From positions 1 through 38,471 of the forward strand of contig JAPLDY010000208.1 in assembly GCA_026391595.1 (NCBI GenBank): a stretch of 38,471 nt of DNA, in the 5' to 3' direction. Shown in pieces: positions 8,757-17,693 of the stretch. The notes under the pieces were generated by a model. The model was not told the origin of the DNA. It was given only the letters and a program-made list of their open reading frames with translations, and made no database searches. This DNA is from Bacteroidia bacterium (lineage in GTDB: Bacteria > Bacteroidota > Bacteroidia > Bacteroidales > VadinHA17). Position 1 is the first letter of the stretch, and each line of letters starts with the position of its first letter. The position numbers and the translations under genes were made by a program.

Positions 8757-8877
8757 GCAAAGTACACTAAGCTCCGTCCTGATAGACCGGGACGGTGAGA
8801 AGACGCAAAGTGCACAAAGAAGATCTAATTTACTTTGCGGACTTTGCGTTTCATTTTTGCGTCTTTGCAGTTAAGAT
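8757..8877. repeat. CGCAAAG intergenic repeat cluster with embedded palindrome
   Basis: Contains direct copies of ACGCAAAGT(A/G)CAC (about 8755 and 8804) followed by inverted copies ACTTTGCG...TTTGCG (8831-8876). Between the direct copies lies a GC-rich imperfect palindrome, CCGTCCTG...CGGGACGG (about 8775-8793). Non-coding, AT-rich flanks. The 5' end of any longer ung reading frame would run through it, so the ung start was placed downstream. Confidence 0.6.
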
Positions 8878-8908
8878 TTCTTACATTTATTTTTTTAACT
8901 TTTTTATT

Positions 8909-9574
8909 ATGGATGTCCGGATTGAGGATACCTGGAAGTCGAAGCTGAAGGAAGAGTTTGATAAAGAATATTTCGTCAGATTATCGGAATTTATAAAGGA
9001 GGAATACCAGACAAAAACCATTTACCCTCCCGGTGGTCTCATCTTCAATGCATTTGAACTTTGTCCGTTTGAAAAGGTAAAGGCAGTTATCATAGGTCAG
9101 GATCCCTACCATGGACCCGGACAGGCTCATGGTTTATGCTTTTCAGTTAGAGAGGATGTGGAATTTCCACCAAGCCTGAAGAACATTTTTAAGGAGATCG
9201 AATCAGATCTTGGTTACAGACCAGCACTCAGCGGAGATCTTACCCGGTGGGCGCACCAGGGTGTTCTGCTGCTAAATGCAACACTTACGGTAAGAGCCCA
9301 TATGGCAGCCTCGCATCAGAGAAAAGGATGGGAAGAGTTTACTGATTCAGCAATATCTTCATTAAACAGAGACAGAAATAACCTGGTATTTTTCTTATGG
9401 GGTGCTTATGCACAAAAAAAGGGAGAGACAATAGACAGGACAAGGCATCTGGTGCTTGAATCGGTTCACCCCTCTCCTCTTTCAGCATCACGGGGTTTCT
9501 TCGGGAATAAGCATTTCAGCAGATGTAACGACTACCTCAAAGCCCATGGAATAGAACCAGTGGATTGGAGATGA
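8909..9574 (+). CDS. ung: Uracil-DNA glycosylase
   Basis: 221 residues from ATG 8909 (MDVRIEDTWKSKL), the usual family length; the open frame extends upstream to 8795 but through a repeat and without family similarity. Catalytic motifs of family 1 UDG are intact: GQDPYH at 63-68 with the water-activating Asp65, the uracil-specificity asparagine N123 in LLNATL, and the DNA-intercalation loop HPSPLS at 187-192 with the catalytic histidine. It removes uracil from DNA to start base excision repair in the cytoplasm. Monocistronic; converges with the PLP enzyme gene. Confidence 0.97.
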   Translation: MDVRIEDTWKSKLKEEFDKEYFVRLSEFIKEEYQTKTIYPPGGLIFNAFELCPFEKVKAVIIGQDPYHGPGQAHGLCFSVREDVEFPPSLKNIFKEIESDLGYRPALSGDLTRWAHQGVLLLNATLTVRAHMAASHQRKGWEEFTDSAISSLNRDRNNLVFFLWGAYAQKKGETIDRTRHLVLESVHPSPLSASRGFFGNKHFSRCNDYLKAHGIEPVDWR

Positions 9575-9629
9575 CCCCCTCAGTATCTCCCTGAATAATT
9601 AAAATTCCTTTAAAACTCTGGCATTTGTC

Positions 9630-9660
9630 CTACCCTGCGGGGAAATTAAAAGGGGGGTAT
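9630..9660. repeat. G/C-tract intergenic element between convergent genes
   Basis: The sequence CCTACCCTGCGGGG...AAAAGGGGGG, with an opposing ACCCCC at about 9571-9576, resembles the C-tract/G-tract elements near 18624 and 27152. It lies between two convergent genes and may help end both transcripts, but no clean hairpin with a T-run is present. Confidence 0.3.
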
Positions 9661-9667
9661 AGAATTA

Positions 9668-10843
9668 TCAGGAAATTTCTTTTAGTGCAACACTTATTGT
9701 TGCTGCAAGTTCATTAGTATCTTCAAAACCTGCAGATAATCGCAACATTCCCGGTTCAGGATATTTGGCGCCCCATACAGATTCGACGGGCAGAAGAATT
9801 GTCCGTGGATCTCCCAGCGAAGGTATAAGCCTGATACTATGTGAGACTGCTTTTATAAAACCGTCTCTTCTCTTTTTCTTTTCAGCTCTGTTTTTTCCAG
9901 CAAAATCGAAAGTCACCATTCCACCCCAGCCTTTATTTCCAAAGAGCTTTACTGCTTCCCCGTGCGTTGGATGATCCTTAAGCCCCGGGAACCACACCTT
10001 TTTTACTTTGGATGAGCGTTGAAGCAAAGCCGCAATAACAGATGCATTCCTACATTGCTGCACGAACCTGAGTTCGAAGGTCTGTATCTGGTCGTGAAGA
10101 CGGTAAGCATCATCAGGTGATATCATATGGCCGATATATTTCCGGTAAGTAAGGGCAGCCTTCATTAATGCATCATCATTCCCGCAGATGACACCCGCAG
10201 TAACATTGCCATGTCCGGAGAAATATTTGGTGGCACTGTGAATTACAATATCCGCACCGCTTTCGAGGGGTCTCCATAAATATGGTGTTGCAAATGTATT
10301 GTCAACCAGCACCTTTGATTTATGCTTTTTAGCAATTTTGATTATGCTGAGCACATCAGCAACTATCAGCATAGGATTGGAAATTGCTTCGATATAAACA
10401 AATTCAGGATGAAGCTTTTTCATCACCGATTCAAAAGCTTTAAGATCGTACCGCTCGCCAACCGGAGAAAAACTTTGGACATCAAGGCCTCTGTACTGCT
10501 TAAGTATTGTTTCGGCATAAGAAATAGTACCACCGTAGATTTCGCTGAAGAATAGCCATGGTCTTGTACGTCTTCCTGCCTGAAAAACTGATACTGCCAC
10601 ATCGATGGCTGACATTCCCGACTGAGTGAGAAGAGCCCATTTTGCCTTTTCAAGCTTCATTACTTCATCTTCGGCCGCAACGACGGTAGGATTCCTGTAT
10701 CTGGAATAAATATAAATTTCCGGATCTCTTTCAGGATTTGCCTCTCCTGCAAAGGCTGCTGAAGCAGTTTCCGCATCATAGAGCTCGAAGCCGGCATCTC
10801 TGTAAACCGGTATACGGGAACTGTTTATCTGCTTCTTTTTCAT
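9668..10843 (-). CDS. Cys/Met metabolism PLP-dependent enzyme (cystathionine synthase/lyase or methionine gamma-lyase family)
   Basis: 391 residues, normal for the trans-sulfuration family. Landmarks: YSRYRNPT at 46-53 (phosphate-contacting Tyr/Arg), SGMSAI at 75-80, the ring-nitrogen aspartate in VDNTFATPY (D181), the Schiff-base lysine K206 in HSATKYFSGHG, and a C-terminal RLSAGFED. Members perform gamma- or beta-elimination or replacement on sulfur amino acids in the cytoplasm; the substrate cannot be told from these motifs. The start overlaps the stop of the upstream lipoprotein gene by 4 nt (ATGA), and both follow batE, so it may be the last gene of the Bat transcript. No Met or Cys synthesis genes are adjacent. 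Confidence 0.9.
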   Translation of the reverse strand: MKKKQINSSRIPVYRDAGFELYDAETASAAFAGEANPERDPEIYIYSRYRNPTVVAAEDEVMKLEKAKWALLTQSGMSAIDVAVSVFQAGRRTRPWLFFSEIYGGTISYAETILKQYRGLDVQSFSPVGERYDLKAFESVMKKLHPEFVYIEAISNPMLIVADVLSIIKIAKKHKSKVLVDNTFATPYLWRPLESGADIVIHSATKYFSGHGNVTAGVICGNDDALMKAALTYRKYIGHMISPDDAYRLHDQIQTFELRFVQQCRNASVIAALLQRSSKVKKVWFPGLKDHPTHGEAVKLFGNKGWGGMVTFDFAGKNRAEKKKRRDGFIKAVSHSIRLIPSLGDPRTILLPVESVWGAKYPEPGMLRLSAGFEDTNELAATISVALKEIS

Positions 10844-11259
10844 TTCAGCACAAGCGGCTCATCGAAGATAACATCATCGATCTTGAGCTCTTTTTTAGTA
10901 AGATTGGATATATATACCTCGTATGTTATCCTGTGCCGGCTTATATATGTCAGATAAGTGCTCTGAAATGCTCCGGTGGAAAACAATTGTCCGTTTATGG
11001 TTGCGGAGATTTCCGCCAGTGGATAGGCAAATGTAACTCTCTGATAATTAGATGTATCTCCCGGAATAATTGTTCCAAGTGCTTTAATATTCCCGGTTGT
11101 ATCCCTGCCTCCGGCAGTTTTAATAATTACGTTGTAAAAAGTAAAATCGCTCTGGAGGTTCTTGACTCTCACATCAGTAGGCCCTTCAGGAGACCATTCA
11201 GTTTTTTTGCAAGATATAACTGAAATGATAATCAGCGAGATAAAAATGAGCTTTTTCAT
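10840..11259 (-). CDS. Small predicted lipoprotein
   Basis: 139 residues from the ATG at 11259, chosen because it begins a signal peptide MKKLIFISLIIISVISCKK with a lipobox cysteine (VISC); a more upstream ATG at 11319 would add 20 residues before it. The mature part is mainly beta-strand-like with no domain I recognise (for example TDVRVKNLQSDFTFYNV and VTFAYPLAEISATING). Lies 65 nt after batE and overlaps the PLP enzyme start by 4 nt. Probably an envelope protein; function unknown. Confidence 0.75.
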   Translation of the reverse strand: MKKLIFISLIIISVISCKKTEWSPEGPTDVRVKNLQSDFTFYNVIIKTAGGRDTTGNIKALGTIIPGDTSNYQRVTFAYPLAEISATINGQLFSTGAFQSTYLTYISRHRITYEVYISNLTKKELKIDDVIFDEPLVLK

Positions 11260-11324
11260 AGCCGGACGTATTGAATGAATATCAATTATCTGACTTGAAA
11301 GATAATAAATTAGTTGCAAACAGG

Positions 11325-12092
11325 CTAAATAATTTCAAGACTATTCGAAGGGATCCATCCCTTGTTCCCGTCGGAGAGCCTGACCTCGTACCACTCTCCT
11401 ACTTCATCCTCTACAGTCACTTTTGTGCCTTCGTGAAGAAGGAAGAGGTCCGTACCGCTGCTGTCGGGAGAACTTTTACCGTTGACAATGGGACTTAAGA
11501 TTATTGCCTTCCCGCTGTCATAGACGAGGCTTTTATTTCTAAGAGTAAATGCAAGAGAGGCGATCGAAACGATCAGCAAAACCAGAGCAAACCAGAATCC
11601 GAGTACTTTAATCCGGTATTTTGATGTATAAAAAAATACAGAAAGAAATAACAGGCAAAGTATAAATGAGGCTATGCTTAATCTTGCCCAGATGTTGGAC
11701 GATAATAGAAGAGCAATGAAATTATACCATCTGACGAAAAAGAGCTCAGGTATTTCTTCAAAACGGTCAACGACCAATGTCCTTGATATCTGAAGGTTAT
11801 AATTAATATCCTCGTCGGCAGGTTTCAGAAGGCTGGCCCGTTCATAAAATAGAATAGCCCCCGGGATATTGTTTATCTTGAAGTGTGCACTCCCGATATT
11901 ATAGTCAAGTTCAGCGGACCGGTAACCTGTTTTGTAAAGATCAGTCCACACTTCCAGTGCTTTTTCATAGTTGCCGGCACTGAAATAATCAGATCCCTGC
12001 CTGAATTTTACCTCCGGCTGTTGCTGAGATAATGCAGTTTGCGAAATAACAAGTACGGAAACTAACAATATAAAATATGTTCTCGGCTTCAT
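11325..12092 (-). CDS. batE: BatE-like TPR/SH3 membrane protein
   Basis: 255 residues. Signal peptide, then two or three TPR-like helices (FRQGSDYFSAGNYEKALEVW; SAELDYNIGSAHFKINN) at about 28-105, two transmembrane segments at about 130-190, and a C-terminal bacterial SH3-like domain (LHEGTKVTVEDEVGEWYEVR, GNKGWIPSNSLEII). This domain order is that of BatE in Bacteroidota aerotolerance operons. Two nt separate it from batD. Likely part of a Bat envelope complex; the biochemical role of Bat proteins is still unclear. Confidence 0.88.
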   Translation of the reverse strand: MKPRTYFILLVSVLVISQTALSQQQPEVKFRQGSDYFSAGNYEKALEVWTDLYKTGYRSAELDYNIGSAHFKINNIPGAILFYERASLLKPADEDINYNLQISRTLVVDRFEEIPELFFVRWYNFIALLLSSNIWARLSIASFILCLLFLSVFFYTSKYRIKVLGFWFALVLLIVSIASLAFTLRNKSLVYDSGKAIILSPIVNGKSSPDSSGTDLFLLHEGTKVTVEDEVGEWYEVRLSDGNKGWIPSNSLEII

Positions 12093-12094
12093 TT

Positions 12095-13915
12095 CTAACT
12101 TATAGTATTTTCTATTGAACTGATAAACCGCGATGCTCCTTCATAAATAGCTGCGATTTCAGTAGCTGCAGCAGCCGGGGCGTACCTGGCATATTCACAT
12201 TTATCAAGTATCCCGGTCAGTTCCATTATCAAATCCTCTCCCGTATTTTTATCCTGCAAAGCAGTTATTGCATTGGAACGTGTAAGGTCTGAAACCGGGA
12301 TATTAAGCTTGTCACTCAGATAACCCCATAAAGCCTTAAGGATCTCTTCATAGAACCTGTCTGTCTCTCCTCTTTTCATGCAAGCCGAAGCTTCATGAAG
12401 TCTTTTGACTGCTACTTTACCGGCCTTTCGGTTTTTAACAGCTGTTATATCCGAATTTCTTCTTATGTGCTCCCTCCGTATAAAAAGTATTCCCAGGAAT
12501 GCAAGCAAAGCAATTGCATATATGCTATAGAATGAGCGTTTCGAAACAATCAGGTTTGAAGCTTTCCGGAGTCTGCCCGGTTCGCTTTTAATGAAGCGGA
12601 TATCCTTACCGACATACTTTACATCCTGCTTTGAAACTCCTCCGTAAACTGTTATCCCGGCATTCTGCTCATCACCCTTTCGGGCGTAAAAGTGAAACTC
12701 ATTTGTTTTAAGCTGTTCGAATTTCCCTGTTGCAGTATTGAAATATGAGTAAGTCACAGACGGAATTGTATAATCTCCATAATGACGGGGGATCAGCAGA
12801 TACTCAAATATTTTCTGGCCGGTGGTACCGGCTGAACTGTTCTTCAGGTTATCAGTAATCTTTGGATCGTATGTCTCAATATCAGGAGACAATTTGATCT
12901 GCGGAGCTTCAGCCAACTTAAGATTTCCAGAGCCTGAAACCGTCAGTTTTAAATTGATGGCATCGTTCACATTTACCGAGTCCTTATTTATGGAAGCATT
13001 GAGTGTCATATTTCCAACTACACCGGAGAAATTTTCAGGTTTCACGCCGGGAAGAGGTTTTACATTGATCTTCACAGGTTTGCTCACGACCGCCTTCTGA
13101 ACCGTCTGGTATGTTGAGAAGAAATCGCCGAAGAAAGGATCAGAAACTCCTGATTTTTGCTGGACGAGAACTGTTATCTGGACAGGCTCTATATTTATCT
13201 CACCTGTTACCTGTGGATATAAAAGGAACTGCTGTATAACTCCTGTTCCCCAGCTTGTCCCGTTGATATTTTCACGCTGCAGTGAATTGAGAGCAGGTGT
13301 TTCAAGGTCGGCCTTCATAAATCCGGTAAAATCCGGATATTTTATCTCACTTATTCCGGCAAGGTCCTGTTTAGTATAGATCTTCACTGTTGCAAGAATA
13401 CCTTCACCTAAATAGACCTCCTTCTTCCCGAGTAAGAGAGCGACAGACATGTTATCACCGCCTGACTCAACCCTTACATCCTCTGCGACAGCATTATTTC
13501 CCTGCTGAACATTACCCTGAGGTGCATTACCAGATGAAACTACTTCAATATATATTGAGTCGGAATAATAAGTTTTGTTCTTTAGTGTGAATTGGGCAGG
13601 CGGTATCACAAATTTACCCGCATTCAATGCCTGAAGAAAATATGTATAACTATAAGATGTCTGTTGCGACCATTTACCATTTATTATCTGTGTGCTTGAG
13701 CTATAGGAAGTCTGAGGTCCCATTAGTTTGTAAAATCCCTTGAAAGAAGGAACCGCGAACTCACCTCCCCCTGCATTTACCTGATATGTTATGTTGAATT
13801 GCTGGCCATTCTGCACGACTGAAGGATATTCTGTCTGAACAGTCACATCCTGTGAAAATGCAGTAAATGTCAAAATAGTTAGCAATCCGGATATTAAAAA
13901 TTTTCTCATAATCAA
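12095..13915 (-). CDS. batD: BatD-like membrane protein
   Basis: 606 residues. Signal peptide (MRKFLISGLLTILTFTAFSQ; the initial Met-Ile may be extra), a long periplasmic region of Ig-like beta domains beginning DVTVQTEYPSVVQNGQQF with a repeat-like second unit near 310-400, a transmembrane helix at about 455-475 (SIYAIALLAFLGILFI), and a cytosolic helical tail. This is the usual BatD/oxygen-tolerance architecture. It sits between batC (9 nt) and batE (2 nt), so co-transcription is nearly certain. Confidence 0.92.
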   Translation of the reverse strand: MIMRKFLISGLLTILTFTAFSQDVTVQTEYPSVVQNGQQFNITYQVNAGGGEFAVPSFKGFYKLMGPQTSYSSSTQIINGKWSQQTSYSYTYFLQALNAGKFVIPPAQFTLKNKTYYSDSIYIEVVSSGNAPQGNVQQGNNAVAEDVRVESGGDNMSVALLLGKKEVYLGEGILATVKIYTKQDLAGISEIKYPDFTGFMKADLETPALNSLQRENINGTSWGTGVIQQFLLYPQVTGEINIEPVQITVLVQQKSGVSDPFFGDFFSTYQTVQKAVVSKPVKINVKPLPGVKPENFSGVVGNMTLNASINKDSVNVNDAINLKLTVSGSGNLKLAEAPQIKLSPDIETYDPKITDNLKNSSAGTTGQKIFEYLLIPRHYGDYTIPSVTYSYFNTATGKFEQLKTNEFHFYARKGDEQNAGITVYGGVSKQDVKYVGKDIRFIKSEPGRLRKASNLIVSKRSFYSIYAIALLAFLGILFIRREHIRRNSDITAVKNRKAGKVAVKRLHEASACMKRGETDRFYEEILKALWGYLSDKLNIPVSDLTRSNAITALQDKNTGEDLIMELTGILDKCEYARYAPAAAATEIAAIYEGASRFISSIENTIS

Positions 13916-13924
13916 TTGTTCAGA

Positions 13925-14653
13925 TCACCAGTTTTTGATGGTTCTAACCCGTGCATTCTGAGCTTTTGCAAGTTTAACCTTTTCCTGGACATTTTTCTCA
14001 TCATTTGCAAGGGCATTGAGAACTCTTTCAGCATCCTCCTTTGAAATTCCCTGCTGTTCCTGCTGTTTTTGTTGCTGGCCCTTTTGCTGGTCTTTATTAT
14101 CCTTCTGATCCTTATTCTGGTTATCCTTGTTCTGATCCTGTTTCTGCTCTTTTTTGTCCTGATCCTGTTTATTCTGCTGTTGTTCCTGCTGCTGCTTCAG
14201 AAGATCCTGTGCGTAGGCAAGGTTATATTTTGTTTCCTTGTTATCGGGATCAAGCTTCAGCGATCCTTTGTAAGCTTCAATACTTTCCTGTACCTTATTT
14301 GCCATAAGAAATGAATTTCCAAGATTGTACAGGCTTGCTGATTTCTTCTTTTTATCATCGTTCATATTATGATTATCAGCGAATTGCTTGCCGGCATCTT
14401 CATACTTTTTCTGCCTGTAAAGCGCATCACCTGTGTTAAATACAGCATCTGATGATTCCTTGTTCTTATCAAGGGCTTTCCTGTAGGAGATCTCAGATTC
14501 GGAGTATTTTTCCTTTCCGTATTCCCGGTTACCCTCCCTTATCATCTTCCTGTCGGCCTGTGAATATGACGCAACAGAACAGCTTAAAAGCGCTGTTGCA
14601 ATGATAAAAAGGGCTCTTTTCTTATTACAGTATTTTATTAGTGCGTCAACCAT
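13925..14653 (-). CDS. batC: BatC-like TPR protein with Gln/Lys/Asp-rich tract
   Basis: 242 residues. N-terminal signal/anchor (ALFIIATALLSCSVASYSQ), TPR units at about 35-150 (AVFNTGDALYRQKKYEDAG; ASLYNLGNSFLMANK; IEAYKGSLKLDPDNK), then a low-complexity Q/K/D/N tract at about 153-201 and a conserved-looking helical C-terminus (GISKEDAERVLNALANDEK). The low-complexity tract is typical of BatC. Seventeen nt downstream of batB. The cysteine in the signal region (LLSC) might make it a lipoprotein, but the cleavage context also fits signal peptidase I. Confidence 0.9.
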   Translation of the reverse strand: MVDALIKYCNKKRALFIIATALLSCSVASYSQADRKMIREGNREYGKEKYSESEISYRKALDKNKESSDAVFNTGDALYRQKKYEDAGKQFADNHNMNDDKKKKSASLYNLGNSFLMANKVQESIEAYKGSLKLDPDNKETKYNLAYAQDLLKQQQEQQQNKQDQDKKEQKQDQNKDNQNKDQKDNKDQQKGQQQKQQEQQGISKEDAERVLNALANDEKNVQEKVKLAKAQNARVRTIKNW

Positions 14654-14669
14654 AGTTTATCAAAAGCAT

Positions 14670-15710
14670 TTAAATTTTAAACTTAAATAGCCTGATATTT
14701 GCAAGTTTCCTGTTCTTCCTCTCCATTATGATAAAATCAAGTATCAGAAAAAACAGTGCAATAGCCGAAAATATCTGGAACTGATCATTATATTCAGTAT
14801 ATATGGTGCTTTCCATTTCCTGCTTTTTCATTCTTTTTATTTCACTGAATACTTCATCAAGTCCGATATTCGTATTGCTTGCCCTTACATAACTGCCGCC
14901 TGCAGTTATTGCAATCTTTTTCAGGATCTCCTCGTCGAGCTTTGTTATTACGGTATTTCCCTCTGCATCCTTCAGATAATCCCTTCTTCCGCTTACAATA
15001 ACCGGAACAGGTACTCCTTCCGTGGATCCTATTCCTATAGTATGTATTACAATGCCAGCCTTTGAAGCTTCTTCAGCTATTGCAACCGGATCATCTTCAT
15101 GATTTTCGCCATCAGTTATGATAATCATAGCCTTGCTCTTTCCTTCTCCCGGTGTGAATGACCTCATTCCCAGATCAATGGCCGAACCTATTGCAGTTCC
15201 CTGTTTTGGGACCATTTCCGGACCTATTGCAGAAAGAAACATTTTTGCAGAAATATAATCTGTAGTAATCGGGATCTGTGTATAGGCATCGCCCGCAAAT
15301 ACGATAAGTCCTATCTTGTCATTATCAAGATTATCTATAAGTCGGGTAAGAGCTTGTTTCGCCCTGGTCAGCCTGTTTGGCTGAATATCCTCTGCGAGCA
15401 TCGAGTTACTTACATCGAGGGCAATAATAACTTCAACTCCCTCTTTTTTCACTTCCTCAAGCTTTGAACCGAATTGCGGACGTGCAAGAATTACTATTAC
15501 TGCTGAAATGCCGATAAGCTGGAAAATAAATTTTATCCATGGACGTATCACTGAACGTTCAGGAAGAAGTCTCTTTACAAGTTCTTCGTCGCCTATCCGC
15601 TTTATGGCTTTTGCCTTTCTTGTTTCATTAATAATAAAAAGGACCACCATCACCGGCAGGATAAGCAGCAGGTACAGGAAATCAGGATTGGCAAATCTGA
15701 ATAATTGCAT
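14670..15710 (-). CDS. batB: BatB-like von Willebrand factor A protein
   Basis: 346 residues. N-terminal membrane hairpin (two hydrophobic segments within 1-80), a VWA domain at about 90-290 with an intact MIDAS (DVSNS, then GTAIGSAID and IITDGENHEDD), and a C-terminal transmembrane helix. VWA domains bind partners through a metal ion. It follows batA by 10 nt. Homologous to the neighbouring BatA; the two are assumed to act together in the envelope. Confidence 0.93.
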   Translation of the reverse strand: MQLFRFANPDFLYLLLILPVMVVLFIINETRKAKAIKRIGDEELVKRLLPERSVIRPWIKFIFQLIGISAVIVILARPQFGSKLEEVKKEGVEVIIALDVSNSMLAEDIQPNRLTRAKQALTRLIDNLDNDKIGLIVFAGDAYTQIPITTDYISAKMFLSAIGPEMVPKQGTAIGSAIDLGMRSFTPGEGKSKAMIIITDGENHEDDPVAIAEEASKAGIVIHTIGIGSTEGVPVPVIVSGRRDYLKDAEGNTVITKLDEEILKKIAITAGGSYVRASNTNIGLDEVFSEIKRMKKQEMESTIYTEYNDQFQIFSAIALFFLILDFIIMERKNRKLANIRLFKFKI

Positions 15711-15720
15711 TGTTTTCCTT

Positions 15721-16713
15721 TTAGGTGATATTTTTATTTATTGTTATCCTAGACAGGATTTCAAGTGCAAGCAGGATGAATGCGATAAGTCCGGGAAAAA
15801 GATACTTCTCCTCTTTCCTTGTGAACTGTCTGACATCGATCTTCGACTTTTCCATCTTGTCAATTTCAGCATATACCTGGAGCAGTTTATCATTATCAGT
15901 AGCCCTGAAATATCTGCCTCCGGTTTTTGATGCAATATCTTTCAGAATAGCTTCATCGATTTCCACCGGCATATTCAGGTACTGGACACCATAGGGCGTC
16001 TGACGCGGATATGGCGCCATTCCCTGACTACCCACTCCTATTGTATAAACCCTTATGCCATATGTCTTTGCAATATCGGCAGCAGTCGAAGGTGCAATCT
16101 CTCCCCTGTTGTTCACTCCATCAGTCAGTAGTATGATCACCTTGCTTTTCGCTTCGGAATCCTTTATCCTGTTGACGGCTGTTGCCAGTCCGTTACCAAT
16201 TGCTGTGCCGTCTTCAATCATACCGCTCTGGAGCTCATGCATCAGATTGATCAATACGGCATGATCTGTTGTAAGCGGACACTGGGTGAAACTTTCACCG
16301 CTGAAAACTACAAGCCCAAGCCTGTCGTAAGGCCTGCCTGAAATGAATTCCGTTGCAACATTCTTTGATGCTTCAAGCCTGTCGGGTTTGAAATCCCGCG
16401 CAAGCATGCTGCCAGAAATATCGAGGGTAAGTATAATGTCAATACCCTCGGTTGTAACATTCTGGAATTTGTCGGTCTTCTGCGGCCGGGCAATGACAAT
16501 TATAAGAAGTGCTATAGCTGCGGCACGAAGGGCAAAAAGGATATGTCTCAGGTAATTCCTGAAAGTAGATCCTGTCTTTTCAAAAGGTTTCAATCCCGGC
16601 ATCTGAAGAGCGGCAGAGGTTTTTTGCTGCCTTAGCACATAAAAGGTTATCATCCCGGGTACAAGCACCAGGAGCCATAAGTAACTGGGATTTGCAAATG
16701 AGATTCCGGTCAT
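15721..16713 (-). CDS. batA: BatA-like von Willebrand factor A protein
   Basis: 330 residues with the same layout as BatB: two N-terminal transmembrane segments (SYLWLLVLVPGMITFYVL; ALRAAAIALLIIVIARP), VWA domain with MIDAS DISGS, GTAIGNGLA and LLTDGVNNRGE, and a C-terminal anchor. The start overlaps the upstream membrane-protein stop by 4 nt. Part of the MoxR-linked VWA system. Confidence 0.93.
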   Translation of the reverse strand: MTGISFANPSYLWLLVLVPGMITFYVLRQQKTSAALQMPGLKPFEKTGSTFRNYLRHILFALRAAAIALLIIVIARPQKTDKFQNVTTEGIDIILTLDISGSMLARDFKPDRLEASKNVATEFISGRPYDRLGLVVFSGESFTQCPLTTDHAVLINLMHELQSGMIEDGTAIGNGLATAVNRIKDSEAKSKVIILLTDGVNNRGEIAPSTAADIAKTYGIRVYTIGVGSQGMAPYPRQTPYGVQYLNMPVEIDEAILKDIASKTGGRYFRATDNDKLLQVYAEIDKMEKSKIDVRQFTRKEEKYLFPGLIAFILLALEILSRITINKNIT

Positions 16714-17693
16714 GAGCTTTTCCCCTCCTTCTCCTTTAAATGATCATCCGCAACAACTGCCTCGCGAACCATTGTTGTCTCGACAAATTGCCATGAGTCC
16801 TGAAAATGCTGCTCATTTTCAGAAGGTTCTGGTTTATATTTGGCAAATTTTACCAGGTCTGAACCGTTAAGTACCAACTTGAGACTGGCAAATGATTCAT
16901 CTCTCTTAAAGCCTGTTTTCAGAAGTGCTTCAAGGGTCTCTGAAGTGGTCATTTCAAGAGAGTATACATTGTACCGGTTCTCAAGATACTGACGCACTAT
17001 TTCCGTAAGTCTCGAATAATATAGTTTTACCTCACCTTTCTGCCACAGTTGTTCGTTCTTCAGTTTTTCAAGCTCACGGAAAGCAATTATATGAGCCGGA
17101 TCAGGATTGATCAACACCTCAGGTTCCTTTTTCGATCGCTTAAATTTTCGCAATAGTATTATTATACCCCATATCAGGGCAGCTGCAACCAGCGCCAGCA
17201 AAATCCATGGAAGTATTTCTCCTATTGTCAGAGGTGCTTTATATGGTGCAACGATGTCGAATATTTTAATTGAAGTATCCTGCGGAGCGATTTTGACTCT
17301 CATTACTTCAAGGAATGAATAATCGGAATAAAAACGTCTTATACCATTTTCATTATTAATTTCTGCATAAAATGGCGGCACCTTATAAATCCCTGAGTCA
17401 AATGATGTTATAAGATACTTGCTGATATATTTCAGTCTGTCACCCGGCATTAAAGTAGTATCAATAACCGGACCCGATAGAACTTCAATGTTCTTGCATA
17501 GTGTATCCTTTATTGGTTTGAGGCCAAGATTAAGCCCGGATGGTTGTTCAACCGTTACGGTATAGTTTATCTGGTCTCCAATATATATCCGCGAAGAGTC
17601 GAATGCAACAGTGACAACAACATCCTGCCCATTCATTGCTGTAGCTCCTGCTGCGGATATTAATATTGAAATCAGCATTTTTCTCATACTCAT
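16710..17693 (-). CDS. Bat-operon membrane protein (DUF4381-like)
   Basis: 327 residues. Signal peptide, periplasmic beta-rich domain (VVVTVAFDSSRIYIGDQINY, BatD-like at its start), one transmembrane helix at about 175-196 (ILPWILLALVAAALIWG) and a cytosolic helical domain (KLYYSRLTEIVRQYLENRY). In MoxR/DUF58/VWA operons a protein of this layout lies between DUF58 and BatA. Overlaps both neighbours by 4 nt, so translation of DUF58, this protein and BatA is coupled. Function unknown. Confidence 0.85.
   Translation of the reverse strand: MSMRKMLISILISAAGATAMNGQDVVVTVAFDSSRIYIGDQINYTVTVEQPSGLNLGLKPIKDTLCKNIEVLSGPVIDTTLMPGDRLKYISKYLITSFDSGIYKVPPFYAEINNENGIRRFYSDYSFLEVMRVKIAPQDTSIKIFDIVAPYKAPLTIGEILPWILLALVAAALIWGIIILLRKFKRSKKEPEVLINPDPAHIIAFRELEKLKNEQLWQKGEVKLYYSRLTEIVRQYLENRYNVYSLEMTTSETLEALLKTGFKRDESFASLKLVLNGSDLVKFAKYKPEPSENEQHFQDSWQFVETTMVREAVVADDHLKEKEGKSS

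Noticed and set aside
8795-8908. N-terminal extension of ung
   Set aside because: It translates an intergenic repeat, and the family length and start fit ATG 8909.
10423-10653. Antisense and alternate-frame ORFs in the PLP enzyme gene
   Set aside because: Shadows of a gene with complete family motifs.
14041-14314. Two plus-strand open frames opposite batC
   Set aside because: They are antisense of the low-complexity Gln/Lys/Asp tract of BatC and have no independent support.
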